A DNA stretch of 43,152 nt from Cylindrobasidium torrendii FP15055 ss-10 (GCA_000934385.1 KN880557.1:33436-76587); one strand, 5' to 3'; shown: positions 1 through 11,356, numbered from the stretch's first letter. Made by a program: numbers and translations. Notes: generated by a model not told the origin, from the sequence alone.

Positions 1-1461
1 TAATCAGGTCGATCAGAATCACGTGGCTCTTCTTGGTTAAGGCGACTGGCCATGCTACATAATTGGCCCTTGAGGGCACTTGTTATGTGTGGGATACATC
101 AGAGCATCCTAGCTCCCGGAACCTTACACGGCTACGCCGCTGCAATTTTTCACTGGCACTTCTCTTTCCCCTCGAACATACCCCGACGATAAGCTCTTCC
201 TTAGTACAGATTGAGTATAGCTTGAGAATACGACGTCTAGGGTCCTTGGTCTCATGCTGCGCTAGCTATGATTGGACGGGTTAAGTATAGCCGCTGATAC
301 AATTGTATTGTAACTTCCAGTCTCGTTACACTGAAATTCCATTGGCTACCGTATATACATACGAACTAGAATTATTTCCAAGTATAAAATCCTGTGAAGT
401 ATTTGGCCCCCAATAGATGTCCTGTAAGCTCAGTAATTGCTATCTTGCACGTACAGGCGAGTCGGGACATCTCGCGGAAAAGGAATCAAGTTGAACATGT
501 TCATTACCACGGCGCTCAAAGTCGGCGTAAACATTCCTGAGCTTTCAGAAAGCAAGAATCCAAAGACTCGTGCGCTAGCCATGGTTTGCCGAGCTGAACT
601 GTCGGTGGGCAATGTTTGAATTGTTTTTCGACGCCAGCACTTTCACTGCAGTAGTCAGCCTTGCAAATGGAAAACTAGCCCTGCATTGCATACATTGGAA
701 GCAATGTTGTGCATGTCAAAGCAGCCTGGAGCTGAGCCCGAGTTCAGACAATGCGCATCAAAGCAACAAAGAAGCTGCGATTACGGCATCGATCTGAGAA
801 CAATGAAAAGCGGCATGTGGTTCGCCGGGGCAGTGCCTAGGCTCCTCCCCGACATTAAAGGTGGAATTAAGCAGGCACGTACTTTCCTATCTACAGGATC
901 CTCCAACTCTGCGCCGATGTAGACAGACAAGGTAAAGGGATGCGGACATCGTTACGTCGAGCCCAGAGTCAAGCAAGTGACTCGACTGAAAGGAGGATTT
1001 AAAAAAGGAAACCCCAACGACCTTTATGGAGCTTCCATTGCAACTTTATGAGTGGGAAAAAGCTATGCTGCGACGTAAGAAGACACAGGCCAGGAGTGGG
1101 AGATGAAAGCACACACTGAATGACGCCCTGGGCACGGAATTCTGCGCGAAAATGAAGCTGCTCGCTCCAATGGAATAGTTCTACCTCAGCGAATGCTAAT
1201 TCCTTCTTTACAGGCCCACCAAAGCAAGCGCCACAAGGTTTGGATCAGTGCGGCCTACGACGTCATATATAAGATGAACTGATTTCGCATTCGCCGCGCT
1301 CGTTATTCTTGAACTCTTACCACCGCCATCGCCAGCGAACATACACGCGACGATCTTGCAGACAGACCAAACAACGATTATAAGCAGTCAAACTCACGAT
1401 CAAAAGCACTTTACTCAGGGCGGCCGCTTCCCCACACTTTGGACTTTGACTTGTTACTTCC
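1..1461. other. Intergenic region, left edge, with trehalase promoter
   Basis: No convincing gene is visible. The open frames here are short, overlap on both strands and lack splice context or recognisable motifs. The right part (about 1260-1461) is the promoter and 5' leader of the trehalase gene. Confidence 0.5.
1266..1272 (+). promoter_or_regulatory. TATA box of the trehalase gene
   Basis: TATATAA lies about 190 bases upstream of the trehalase ATG at 1462, followed by a pyrimidine-rich leader. The distance allows a leader of roughly 150 bases. I saw no clear stress-response (AGGGG) element nearby. Confidence 0.4.
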
Positions 1462-4033
1462 ATGGCACCACTCGTCAATCACCCGCGCGACGTCGTCTTC
1501 GTCAACGACGACCATCCAGTCCACTCTGATGCTGCCGACTACTACGGTGGTGGAGAGTCATTTACGCGGTCACGAACCTACAGCCACGTACGCCGACCAT
1601 CCCTGCCGTCGCCGTGGGCACCATGTTAACCCTTCCACAGTCACACATTCATGGATACAACCCCAAGAAGGCACCAGCATTCGAGGAATCCAGTCACGCA
1701 CGCGCTCGCCGCCTTTCGCACGACGAGAAGAACGTGACGGGCCCACGGCGGTTCCTCATTGATGTCGAGGAGACTATCCGCGTCGTCCTAGAGCAAGAGG
1801 ACACCGACGGCGACTTTCAAATATCGGTCACCGACGCTGGTCCAAAGATGATGGCTCTGGGCACGGCGACGAGCAATGGCTTCAAGACGTTTGACATTCG
1901 CGTGCGTGATACCCGACGCGTTCATTCCGCAACTCACACTGCCTACAGGGAACGTACATGCTTTCAAATCTACTTCAAGAACTTGCCCTCGCCCGTGACC
2001 ACAACCGGAAGCGTATCGTGCTGGACGAACGCCGACTGACAGAGAACCCAGTCGACCGCCTTTCGCGCATGATCAAGAATTCGTTCTGGCACTCCCTTAC
2101 CCGGCGAATCGACGGCGACGGACTGGAAATCATCACCGCCGACCCCAAGAACAGGACAGGCAAGGTCCAACCGCGTATCTATGTCCCGCACGGCGAGCCC
2201 GCCATGGCAGCCTACTATCGCAAGGTCGCCGAGGACAAGCCACATATGAACCTCGACGTCCAGGTCCTCCCTCCCAAGCCTGATGACCCCGCATTCGTCA
2301 AGAGTCTGAACTCAAAGCCTGGCCTTCTGGCACTTGCCATGAACGAGGTTCCTGATGGCAAGGGCGGCAAGTCGTTGAAAGGCATTCCATTTGTTGTCCC
2401 CGGTGCTCGCTTCAACGAGGTGCGCAATTTGCGAGCCTCTTTTTCGTCTTGTTGACTCTTTACAGCTCTACAACTGGGACTCGTATTTCATCAGCTTGGG
2501 CTTGCTGGTCGACGGACAAGTTGCCATGGCTAAGGGCATGGTCGAACATTTCATCTTTGAAATTAAGCATTACGGCAAGATCCTCAACGGAAGTCGCAGC
2601 TACTACCTCTGCCGCACACAACCGCCTTTCCTTACCGACATGGCCCTCCAAATCTTCAACCAGCTTGACCAGTCGGACGTTGAGGCGAACCGGATTTGGC
2701 TCAAGAAAGCTATACAGGCTGCTATCAAGGAGTACCACAGTGTCTGGGTCGCGGAGCCTCGCATGGATCCCAAGACCGGTCTGTCGCGCTTCCGCTGCGA
2801 AGGCCTTGGGATCCCGCCAGAGACGGAGGCATCCCACTTCACTCACGTCTTGGAGCCATACGCCGAGAAGCACGGTCTGTCGGTACTCGAGTTCAGCGAG
2901 CGCTACAACGATGGAACCATTGTGGAGCCTCAATTGGACGAGTACTTCCTGCACGACCGCGCTGTCCGTGAGTCCGGTCACGACACAACCTACCGTTTCG
3001 AGAAGCGCTGCGCCAACTTGGCGACTATCGACCTTCAAGCACTTCTGTACAAGTACGAGGTGGATATTGGGACGGCGATTCGCGAGCTGTTTGATGACGA
3101 GCTTGACATGGAGGAGGAATTTGACCTTCAACCTTTCCCAATCACACCGGAGACCTATGCTCACGCGAAGAGGGAGAAGTCGACATCGAGGGCGCAAAGA
3201 AGTGCAGAGTGGTTCGACCGTGCAGCCTTCCGGAAGGAGCGCATTGACAAGTACCTATGGAACGAGAACAAGAACCTGTACTTCGACTACGACACGGTGA
3301 AGCAGAAGCAGAGCTTGTACGAGAGTGTAACGGCGTTTTGGGCACTTTGGGCGGGATGTGCGAGCGAGGAACAATGTGATAAACTTGTGTATGTTTTGTT
3401 ATCCGTCATCGCTGCGGGTCGGGCATAGCTGACGCACTGAGCAGGACTAAGTCCCTGCACAAATTCGAGGTCCTTGGTGGGTTGGTGTCTGGAACAGAAG
3501 AATCGCGGGGCAAGATTTCCCTCGACCGGCCTAACCGACAGTGGGACTACCCGTATGCTTGGCCGCCACATCAGATTATGGCCTGGGTGGGAATGGAGAG
3601 ATATGGCTATCTGGATGTCGCACAGAGGCTATCTTACCGGTTCTTGTACATGATGACGACCGCGTTTGTCGACTTTAACGGTGTTGTTCCCGAGAAGGTG
3701 AGCTCTCTAGTTTGTGTCGCTGTATGGTCGCTGACCAGATATTTGTAGTTCGACGCTGTGAAGCTGTCTCATTTGGTGGATGCGGAGTACGGCAACCAGG
3801 GCATTGACTTCAAGATGGTGCCCAGGGAAGGCTTTGGGTGGATGAACGCAGCGTACCAGGTTGGGTTGTCATTCTTGACGATCCACATGAGACGGGCGGT
3901 CAGTGCATGCACGAGCCCCGAGGTGTTCTTCGGTGCGGGCGGCGAGGCAAGAGCAGCGCGTGAAGCCAATGGTCAGGATCCTCTTGATCTGGCGATGGAC
4001 GCGCTGGACGCATTGGATGTATCGCGCGCGTAA
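1462..4033 (+). CDS. NTH1: Neutral trehalase (GH37), cytosolic
   Basis: Hydrolyses trehalose to two glucose molecules in the cytosol, mobilising the storage and stress sugar. Six exons: 1462-1587, 1641-1901, 1949-2419, 2466-3388, 3445-3697, 3749-4033, giving 772 residues, close to the roughly 750 of yeast Nth1. Seen: an RRLS site at Ser68, the kind of protein kinase A and 14-3-3 site that controls Nth1; a calcium-binding loop [12 protein letters not shown] at 96-107; trehalase signature 1 ([15 protein letters not shown], around 280-294), whose codons are split by intron 3; [10 protein letters not shown] with the presumed catalytic Asp459; signature 2 ([10 protein letters not shown] from 626); and VPEKFD with the presumed catalytic Glu677. 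No signal peptide, which separates it from acid trehalase. The first exon is placed by the good donor at 1588, which restores the frame. A hexose transporter follows on the same strand. Confidence 0.95.
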
Positions 4034-4169
4034 TGCTTGGGAATCATGGGAAACTCGAGTGACATAGGAAGTTTAGAAATTGCGTAGAGACTAGCGTACG
4101 ATTTGGCTATTTAATCCTAAGTTGTGTGTTCGTTTACAAGAAGTAATTGACATGAATTTGTTTTAGCAG

Positions 4170-4436
4170 CTAGATGCCAGGTGGTCCTTTTGGCTTGGGA
4201 GGGTCAGGATCCTTCCTTGTTATCCTGGTCAAGGCGGCGGAGCTCGTAGTGAACGCTTGCTCACCTTTGCACTGGCTGGAGTTATTGCTGCCTTTCGCTG
4301 CTGGACTCCGCGACTCAAGTCCAGCCGACCGTCTCGGCGATGGAAGCATGGGTGCATGTGAAGAGGGCGCTGACTGTGCATCGGCCTTTGGACCAGACCT
4401 GGAGGCCCCGACCGGTGCACGGATATTGCGGGCCAT
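4170..4436 (-). CDS. Possible small hypothetical protein
   Basis: An 88-residue frame starting at the ATG at 4436 and ending at 4170, tail-to-tail with trehalase. It is rich in Ser, Pro, Ala and Lys and ends in PPKPKGPPGI. I recognise no family. A possible 40-base intron (GTGAGC to GACCAG, about 4223-4262) runs into stops when removed, so I left the frame intact. It could equally be 3' noncoding sequence of trehalase read backwards. Confidence 0.25.
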   Translation of the reverse strand: MARNIRAPVGASRSGPKADAQSAPSSHAPMLPSPRRSAGLESRSPAAKGSNNSSQCKGEQAFTTSSAALTRITRKDPDPPKPKGPPGI

Positions 4437-4628
4437 AGCTCCGAGCCATTGAATAGCGAGATCACGTGACTCACACGCGCTTTGCAGGCTTTTCTTTTCT
4501 TCCTTCCGTCTGGGGCAATCCAGTCTTCGTATTTTCGTCAAAACTCAGCTTACACTCTCCTGGCCCAGAAACGACGAGGACAAGGGGCCAGCTCGCTTCC
4601 GCATTCAGTGCAAAAAATGTTCTGCAGA

Positions 4629-4634
4629 TATAAA
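4629..4634 (+). promoter_or_regulatory. TATA box of hexose transporter A
   Basis: TATAAA lies 116 bases upstream of the ATG at 4745. The same element lies 113 bases upstream of paralogue B, and both are followed about 32 bases later by an almost identical 17-base block. Confidence 0.6.
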
Positions 4635-4661
4635 GCTTCTTGCCGCTCGTGGAATGAGTTC

Positions 4662-4678
4662 CCCAGGTCTCCAGACTT
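4662..4678 (+). promoter_or_regulatory. Conserved start-site block shared with transporter B
   Basis: CCCAGGTCTCCAGACTT here matches CCCAGGTCTTCAGACTT at 34114-34130 with one difference. It begins 33 bases after the TATA box (31 in B), which is where transcription would be expected to start. I infer an initiator or shared leader sequence. Confidence 0.5.
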
Positions 4679-4744
4679 CTTCTCCCCCACACACTCCCCA
4701 ATATCTCCATCTCTAGCGCTCAGCGCACCCACACTTCCGTCTGC

Positions 4745-6708
4745 ATGGCGCCAATCACCTATATGTATGTCTTCTCGCATTCTCATTCTTCAAGTCCGTT
4801 GCTGAGATGTATGTTGTAGCAAGGGCACGCCCATAGGGATCACAGCCGTCCTTGTCGCCCTCATCTCGTCCATGGGCGGCATGATGTTCGGCTATGATAC
4901 TGGCCAAATTTCGGATATCCTCGTCATGGAGGACTTCAAGCGTCGTTTCGCAGAGTGCGACCCTGCGCCCTCGCTCGAGCTCATCGACGTGAGCACATGC
5001 CAGTTCAGCACAGTACGCTCCGGCTGCATTGTCGCACTCTTGTCCATTGGAACTCTTATTGGATGTCTCTGTGGTGCCCCGTACGTCTTTTCCTTTTGCC
5101 GTCCTCAGCTAGCTAGCTCATTGACACTGCTCGCAGTATTGCCGATCATCTTGGACGTCGATATGCAATGGTTGTCGACTGCCTTGCCTTCTTTGTGGGC
5201 GACATTATCCAGATCACCAGCAGCACGCACTGGGTCCAGTACGCCATCGGTCGAATTGTTACTGGTCTCGGTATCGGCGCTCTGAGTACGGCCGTCCCAA
5301 TGTACCAAGCCGAGACTTCGCCCTCGCAAATCCGGGGTATCGTCAACGGTATGTACCAATTCTTTGTCACTTTCGGTATCCTCCTGGCCTGTAAGTTTTC
5401 CTTTGATGACCTCCAATGGGATACTGAAAGCCATCCACAGACTGCATCTCCATCGGCTCTCGCGAGCTTGATAACTCTGGTCAATGGCGACTTGTCATCG
5501 GTCTTGGCTTCACCTGGCCCACCATCCTCGCTATCTTCATTCAGGCGATGCCTGAGTCCCCTCGCTGGCTTGCCTCGAAGGGACGCGACGAGGAAGCGCG
5601 TCGCTCTATCGCTCGCGTCCGTGGAGTCACTGGTATAAGCCGCTTTGGTCGTGCCACTAAGCACGAGGACGAACTCAAGTCACACTGGGACGGCCTTGTC
5701 GACCGCGAGCTTGCTGAAATGCACAACACAATCAAGGCCGAAAGTCAGTCCGCCAACGGTACTTGGGCCGATTGCTTCAACCCGAAGGACAAGGTGTTAT
5801 ATCGCACTTTGCTTGGTATGTTTTCTTTGATCTGCGCTGTATTCTTTACTAAGTGTTTTCGTAGGTATGGCTATCCAGACGCTCCAGCAACTCACCGGTG
5901 CCAACTACTTCTTCTACTACGGCGCGACCATCTTTGGCTCGGTTGGCATTGACGACTCTTTCATCACTCAAATTATCCTTGGTGCAGTCAACTTTGTCTG
6001 TACTTTCTTGGGTCTCTACATTATGCAGACTGTACGCGCGCTCTTCTCATGCTTAATCATTGTCTCATCTTTCACAGTGCGGTCGTCGGTGGCCTCTTAT
6101 CCTTGGCGGCCTATGGCAGAGCGCCTGGCTTTTCGTGTACGGCGCTCTCGGTACTGCACACGACCCCACACAAGACAAGGTCTCCGGCAAAGTCATGATC
6201 TTTGCTTCATGCATGTTCATCCTCGGCTTTGCATCGACTTGGGCTCCCGGCGCCTGGGTCATCGTCGGCGAGACATTCCCCATGCGGACTCGCGCGAAGC
6301 AGGCCGCTCTTGCCACCGCCAGCAACTGGCTATGGAACTTCCTCCTCGCATTCTTCACGCCGTTCATCACCAAGGACATCAGCTTCAAGTACGGATTCGT
6401 CTTTGCTGCCTGCAACCTCGTCGCCAGCGTGGTTATCTACTTCTTCCTATACGAGAGCGCAGGTCTTACACTCGAATCTGTCGAGAAGGTACGCATTCCC
6501 TTCCCCGCGCATCGAGAACAAGTCACTGACACTACAGCAGATGTACAACGATCCTAACTGCCATGCGTGGTCCAGCGCAACCTGGGCTCCGCCGGAGTAC
6601 AAGGACCGCAAGGACATGCTGGCGCAGTTGAGGACTCAGAATACGCATCACGATGACGAGAGCGTCGACGAAAAGCACAGCGCTGCGCACGACCCCGCGC
6701 ACGTATAA
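4745..6708 (+). CDS. MFS hexose transporter A (sugar porter family)
   Basis: Plasma-membrane monosaccharide uptake carrier of the RCO3/HXT type with 12 predicted membrane segments. Seven exons: 4745-4764, 4820-5080, 5137-5390, 5441-5815, 5865-6031, 6078-6488, 6541-6708, giving 551 residues. Sugar-porter marks seen: GYDTGQISD in segment 1, DHLGRRYAM after segment 2, the PESPRWL motif before the central loop, [13 protein letters not shown] in segment 7 (the glucose-type QQxxG motif), and YESAGLTLE at the end of segment 12. The first exon is only 20 bases (MAPITYI, with the last codon split); it is supported by the identical design in paralogue B. The cytosolic tail is charged and His/Asp-rich. 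The gene lies just downstream of trehalase. Exact sugar and affinity cannot be read from the sequence. Confidence 0.93.
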
Positions 6709-7982
6709 TCCTGGAACGATTTGTTACGATAATGGAATGGTACCCACAGGAGGTCGAGCGGGAATTGGTTGCACGGTGAAAAAACAAGTTGTATAATATG
6801 GGATCCCGCTCGGTGTTTCTCTGTGCTTGGTACTTTGGAATTTTAATGGGAAAGGTACAGTACTAGCATTTGTACTTACGATGTATCACGAATAAATGTA
6901 ATATTAGCTTCGAATGACCTCTCACCTTGCTCGATCTGGCTGCGCTAGGTTACCCAAGCTCAATCCTCCAGAGTCTGAATCTTTCTAAGCCTCATCAATG
7001 TCATGTACATCTGACCCTCACACGTCGCGCAAGCATGATTTTCTCAGACCACCAACCATACATTAAGCCCTGACCATCGCATCACCCAACAAGTACAGTA
7101 TACGACCACAAATCCCATCGCCTCCACAAGTCACTCTCCTTGAACTGAGGCGCCCAGACTGGTTGTCAAAGTTTCTGATTCGTTCCAAGTAGCTTCGTGC
7201 CGGGCTACAGATTGTTTTTCAATCCGTGTACGCCCATCTTTGGCTCGCGCTCGAATCGTCCAGATGGTAAAACTTTCCTCGAGAAGATTCCATGCCGCAG
7301 TATGTATCTGCCCTTGTATTTTTGGTGTGGTTAAGAAGGTGCTGGGGATCTGGGACGCGGTGTTAGCATAGGTGCCGCAGGAGGAGGAGGAAGGATAGGC
7401 ATACCTTTCGTTCAATGGAGAGACGCGTCCCCGATATCCGCTTCCCCCTCGCGCGGCACATTCTCTATGAAGCTTTTACGCAACTGCCCGGCACGCAAAC
7501 GAGGGGTCGGGAGGAAATACACGGCTTTAAACTCACTGCCACCTCTACGCCCCGTAGGGTTTATCGTAGGTCAAGACAGGTGGCAATAGTGTGAGCGCCT
7601 GGATGTTAGGATACCGCGATGCCGGCGGCCATGAGCCGCTGGTCAGCTATGACCACCGACACGGGCGTGCAGCACCAAGTTGGGGTCACCCATTCCTTCG
7701 AGCGGTCGAGTACTTTGACGTGCAATTGTCAAATACTAGGCAAAAGTCAGTAAACATGCAACGCAAAAGGGAGGAGACGGCGTACTTCTTGTGCGAGGCA
7801 ACAGAAACAGGCAGTCATTTCCCCCACCGAGTGATGCTCCGAATCCTGGCTGGTCGATGGCCTGTACGCAATCCTCCACATAGTCCATACAAGCATCTAC
7901 AAGTTGATTAGTATGCTGGTACACAGAAAAGAAAAAAAAACGACGCACAAAAGTATCCATAACCAGGGGCCAGGTCTAGTGC
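6709..7982. other. Intergenic region holding an unresolved spliced candidate
   Basis: The first 400 bases after transporter A show nothing. From about 7148 to 7960 the minus strand carries several good splice signals; these are described in the separate candidate entry. Confidence 0.4.
7148..7960 (-). CDS. Unresolved spliced gene candidate, function unknown
   Basis: I do not recognise this, and I could not assemble a full frame. Seen on the minus strand: an intron from a GTGCGT donor near 7948 through a C/T-rich tract and TACTAATC to TTGTAG near 7898; an exon near 7795-7897 reading MDYVEDCVQAIDQPGFGAS; a possible intron to CCTAG near 7739; another to GACCAG near 7641; and a very clean intron at 7352-7404 (GTATGC, GCTAACAC, CCCAG). 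The last leads into a 62-codon final exon beginning IPSTFLTTPKIQ and ending at the stop at 7148. The middle section (7420-7620) has stops in all frames and resists assembly. It may be a real gene with further introns, a pseudogene or a noncoding RNA. Confidence 0.3.
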
Positions 7983-8853
7983 TCAAAGAGCCACCCGCTC
8001 GTTCTCCTTCCCGATGCGCGAGCGACGGATCTTCTTGCCTGAGCGCTTCCCAGACTTCGGGACACACGTAGCTTTGACGGATGCGCGCATACGGGCCGCC
8101 TTCTTCGGTGCATTGTGAGCCTGCAAAGGAAATCAGCATCAGGACGCGACAAGAAGTGAGGAATGGACATACAGCGAAGACGACGTCAATCGTCCCAGGC
8201 CGAGTGACGCTTTCGACGGACGCTTTGTCCGCCACCTGCGCCGCCTCTCCTGCCTCCTCGAAGAGGACCTCTAGGGGCTTCTTCTCGACGTAGCCCCATA
8301 CTGGAAAGTCCTCCACAGTAATCCTGACAGACTTGTCGCGGCGGTGGCCTTGAACCACCTGGACGGTGTGGGCCTCCACACTGTGTAGTACTGGAGCCCC
8401 AAAGTCTGTCTCAACCAGAACCTCGATAGACTTGTCGCCGCAGTGTTCCACAAACTCGGCGACATGGGTCTTGACGCAGCGCCAGACCGGTTCTGGCTCC
8501 TCAATATCCTCCCCTTCGAAGGGCACAGTGGCTGCAGAGGCAGAAGCAACGACAAGAGTCGGCTCTACGAAGTACAGTGCAGCGCACCGGGAGAACCCAA
8601 TAGGGTCCACACTGCCAACGACCGCCTCGACCTTCTCCTCGTCGACATGGGCGGCCTTCTTCGAGTAAATCCGCGCGACCGCGTAAATGACCCCTCCGAC
8701 AACAGATGCGACTAGCATGATGATGAAGGCGATGAAGGGCATAGAGCTGGTGAGCTGGGTAGCGGCGGCGGATTTGGCAGACGCGAGCGACGTAGTAGGC
8801 GCCGCAAGTGCTGCAGAAACCAGGAACCCGAACCCGATAATCAAAGAGAGCAT
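7983..8853 (-). CDS. Secreted or single-pass membrane protein, unknown function
   Basis: Two exons, 8853-8173 and 8120-7983, separated by a 52-base intron (GTATGT to TTTGCAG), giving 272 residues. Seen: an N-terminal hydrophobic signal (MLSLIIGFGFLVSAALAAP), a short Ser/Ala-rich stretch, a second hydrophobic span around residues 37-62 followed by YSKKAA, then an acidic, Val-rich middle and a strongly basic C-terminus (KSGKRSGKKIRRSRIGKE). This suggests type I membrane topology with a short outside part and a long cytosolic part. Splicing is favoured because the spliced tail uses AAG for nearly all lysines, as other genes here do. Without splicing the frame would run on to 7897. No family recognised. 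Confidence 0.65.
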
Positions 8854-9493
8854 TTCGAAGGTGGTGTAGTGCGAGGATTGCGTCTAGTGATAGTCGGTGG
8901 GAAAGAACTGGTTACTGAATGTAGGGGCTTCGGGCTGCATTTATGCATTTGTGGTGGTGACCCCTTGTAATCGCAGACATGGCTCCTGGTCTGAATGGCA
9001 GGAGAAGTCTTCCATAGGGTCTTGTACTTGAAAATCGCCAGAAATTGGCCGGCGAGGTAAGAAGAGAAGGCGCGTCGCGTATCCTGGAGGTCTAAGGCAA
9101 ACGCGTACAGTTCTGAGTTCCTCGTGATGGATCATAGATGGGCTGATCCGTTGATGCCGAACGGATGCGCCACAGAAAACTCCCAGGACATTCAAGCAAG
9201 CTATCATCGCGCCCAGCATGAAAATCGCGGAATACTTATCCTTGTACCCCGGCTACCCCGAACCCCGCATCAGGTCGGTATAAGACTCAGCAGCGCTGGA
9301 TTACTGATGCCTGCTTTCGCTGACCGGAGCTGACTGAGGTTCTGAATAGCGGAAAGCACGTCAAATCCCTCAAGTATGATTTCACCAAGTCAGCTGCACA
9401 CAATTGGCCAAGAGTATAAAGGCTCGTACTATTGGCTTATAGAGGCCATTGCCCCCTTCAATACTTCCTTCGAACGCCTCGCTCCAACACAAT
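8854..9493. other. Divergent promoter region
   Basis: About 640 bases between the membrane protein (-) and the CmcJ-type oxygenase (+). On the minus side GCATAAATGC near 8937-8946 is a weak TATA-like site about 90 bases from the ATG. On the plus side a clear TATA box is at 9415. No gene seen. Confidence 0.4.
9415..9420 (+). promoter_or_regulatory. TATA box of the CmcJ-type oxygenase gene
   Basis: TATAAA is 79 bases upstream of the ATG at 9494, just after CAATTGGCCA, which contains the core of an inverted CCAAT box. The spacing suits a leader of about 50 bases. Confidence 0.55.
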
Positions 9494-10439
9494 ATGTCCT
9501 ACACCACCACTGGCCCATCCACCTCTACGGAGGCTGAGATCCCCTTCGGAGCTTTACCAGAGAACGGCGAACGTGCATGGGCCAACATCAACGCAGACGC
9601 TACAGGCCAGCGGCTTCGCAACTACGAGATGGTCCCCCATACTATTCCAATCCAGAACTGGCGAGAGAGCAAGGACATTGCCCTTGATGTCACTGGATTC
9701 CAGCTCGGCACTCGACCAACGAATTTTATCAAGGATGGCGAGGTTGATGTCGAGAACTACTACCAGGAGAGCATAAACCTCATCAAGGAGATCACAGGCG
9801 CGACGCGAGTTGAACTTTTTGACCACAGTGCGTATCTAGTAGCTCTCAGCTGGCTCATTTCTCAATCTCATGACTGTGTCCAGCCATTCGCCGTCGCCGT
9901 CCTGAAGTTCTAGAGGACACCCCCGACAAGCGCCAGCCAGTTGCTTCCGCCCACGTTGACCAGACACCCAAGTCAGCAGAAGCGCGTGTTCACCGCCATC
10001 TCCCCGCAGAGGACGTACCCAAGTTGCTTGCGAACAGGTATCAGCTCATCAACCTCTGGCGCCCCATCCGACACCCAGCATGGGACTGGCCACTCGCGCT
10101 CTGCGACTACCGCTCCGTTGACGCACAGAAGGACGTTCAGCCTGTAGCGCTCATTTATCCCGACCGCGAAGGAGAGACGTACTCCGTCCAATTCAACCCA
10201 AACCAGAGATGGGGCTATTTCAGAGGCATGAGCCCGGACGAGTTCGTCCTTATCAAGTGGTGAGTCCACAGGCTGGCCCCATTACGCTGCAGTACTCACC
10301 TCCCATTAGCTTTGACTCTATTCGAGACGGCAGCGTCGCGCAATTTACACCTCACACTGGATTTGCAGACCCGAAGACGCCCCAGGATGCGCCTTTCAGA
10401 GAGTCCATTGAGTTGAGGGCACTTGTGTTCTACGATTAA
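9494..10439 (+). CDS. CmcJ/NvfI-family (AsaB-like) oxygenase
   Basis: Member of the fungal family often named hydroxylase/methyltransferase CmcJ or GA4 desaturase-like, which includes the iron/2-oxoglutarate enzyme NvfI. Three exons: 9494-9827, 9884-10259, 10310-10439, giving 279 residues, the usual length. Family marks seen: YYQESINLIKEITGA, FDHTIRRR across intron 1, AHVDQTP with a candidate iron-binding His135/Asp137, NLWRPI, and CFDS followed by FTPHTGFADP with candidate His252. Intron positions inside FDH|T and K|C motifs confirm the frame. Such enzymes usually act on small molecules, sometimes in secondary-metabolite clusters, but no synthase or other tailoring gene is next to it. The substrate is unknown. 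An in-frame TTG-initiated extension upstream is unlikely to be used. Confidence 0.85.
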
Positions 10440-11060
10440 ATACCTAGATGTAATGTATACACGCGTTACATATAGACCTTGTATAACAATCATTTTCTGG
10501 TCGTAGGATAGCTGTCACTCTCAGAGGGCGAAGTTCGAACGCTACAGGAGGGATCGTGGTCGCATACATCGGGCAAGTTGCGATTGCCAGGCTGCTCACT
10601 CCAGGCTGCTTCCAGCGTACTGACACGAGTCACAGGAAATCCTGGCACACATCTTCCAAGATAGGTTTATGTTGTGATTGAACCGGATGTCGCCTCAGTT
10701 GCATCCGTTTGGCTTGGAAGAGGTAGGGAATAGGGAATAGGCGGTGTTGCTGTGGTTATGCATGTCCGCTTTCGCAGAAAATCCTATTTTCAAGTTGAGT
10801 TGCAGAACCCACCACACATTGGAGCAGCAGCAATCATTCCACCGTGAACAAGCATGAGCTCAGACATTCAAAACACGGTTAGGATATTTGTAGTGTGGGT
10901 GGAGGATATTTGATGATCATGTTCATTCGTGGTAATACAAACTATAGCGGGAGGGAGGAAGAAATCCAGCGTTCTCGTTTTGCACGCGCATGCAGGGAGT
11001 GAAGGTCCTTTTCTCTGATACAACACAGTTGGGTTGAGTGGTAGGCCGGCAAGACGTATT
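10440..11060. other. Convergent intergenic region
   Basis: Joint 3' region of the CmcJ-type gene and NOP10. The only pattern seen is a short period-7 repeat (GGGAATA twice) near 10726-10739. No gene or RNA recognised. Confidence 0.35.
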
Positions 11061-11356
11061 CTATAGCGGCTTGGCAGGGAGTTGGGTGAGGAGGACGTTG
11101 TAGCGCTTCTTGATGGTGACACGGTGCTTCGAAAACTTGTCGTCCGGAGAGAAGCGGGCTGGCGGTGTAAGCATCAGAGTCTTGAGTCGGAGCATGGCCG
11201 CAATGCATACCTGGATGCGCAGACTTTGTGATTTTGCCCTCGTCTGTCATTTTCTGAAAGTTGAGTGAGCTACGGTGAACAGGGACGCAAGGCAAGACAC
11301 ACCTTTAATGTGTAAATGCGGTTGCCATTTGCATCGAGGGTGTACATCAAATGCAT
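11061..11356 (-). CDS. NOP10: H/ACA ribonucleoprotein subunit Nop10
   Basis: Small core protein of box H/ACA snoRNPs, which guide pseudouridylation of rRNA and snRNA and take part in rRNA processing in the nucleolus. Three exons: 11356-11303, 11253-11211, 11158-11061, giving 64 residues, typical for the family. Seen in order: [18 protein letters not shown], then [15 protein letters not shown] spanning an intron, then [20 protein letters not shown], and the end [10 protein letters not shown]. The start is the Met before HLMY, as in relatives. Intron 1 lies directly after the conserved YTLK. The gene is divergent to the next gene with only 169 bases between the two ATGs. Confidence 0.95.

Noticed and set aside
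7897..8853. Unspliced version of the membrane protein ending at 7897
   Set aside because: The intron at 8121-8172 has good signals and the spliced tail has the AAG-rich codon use of real genes here.
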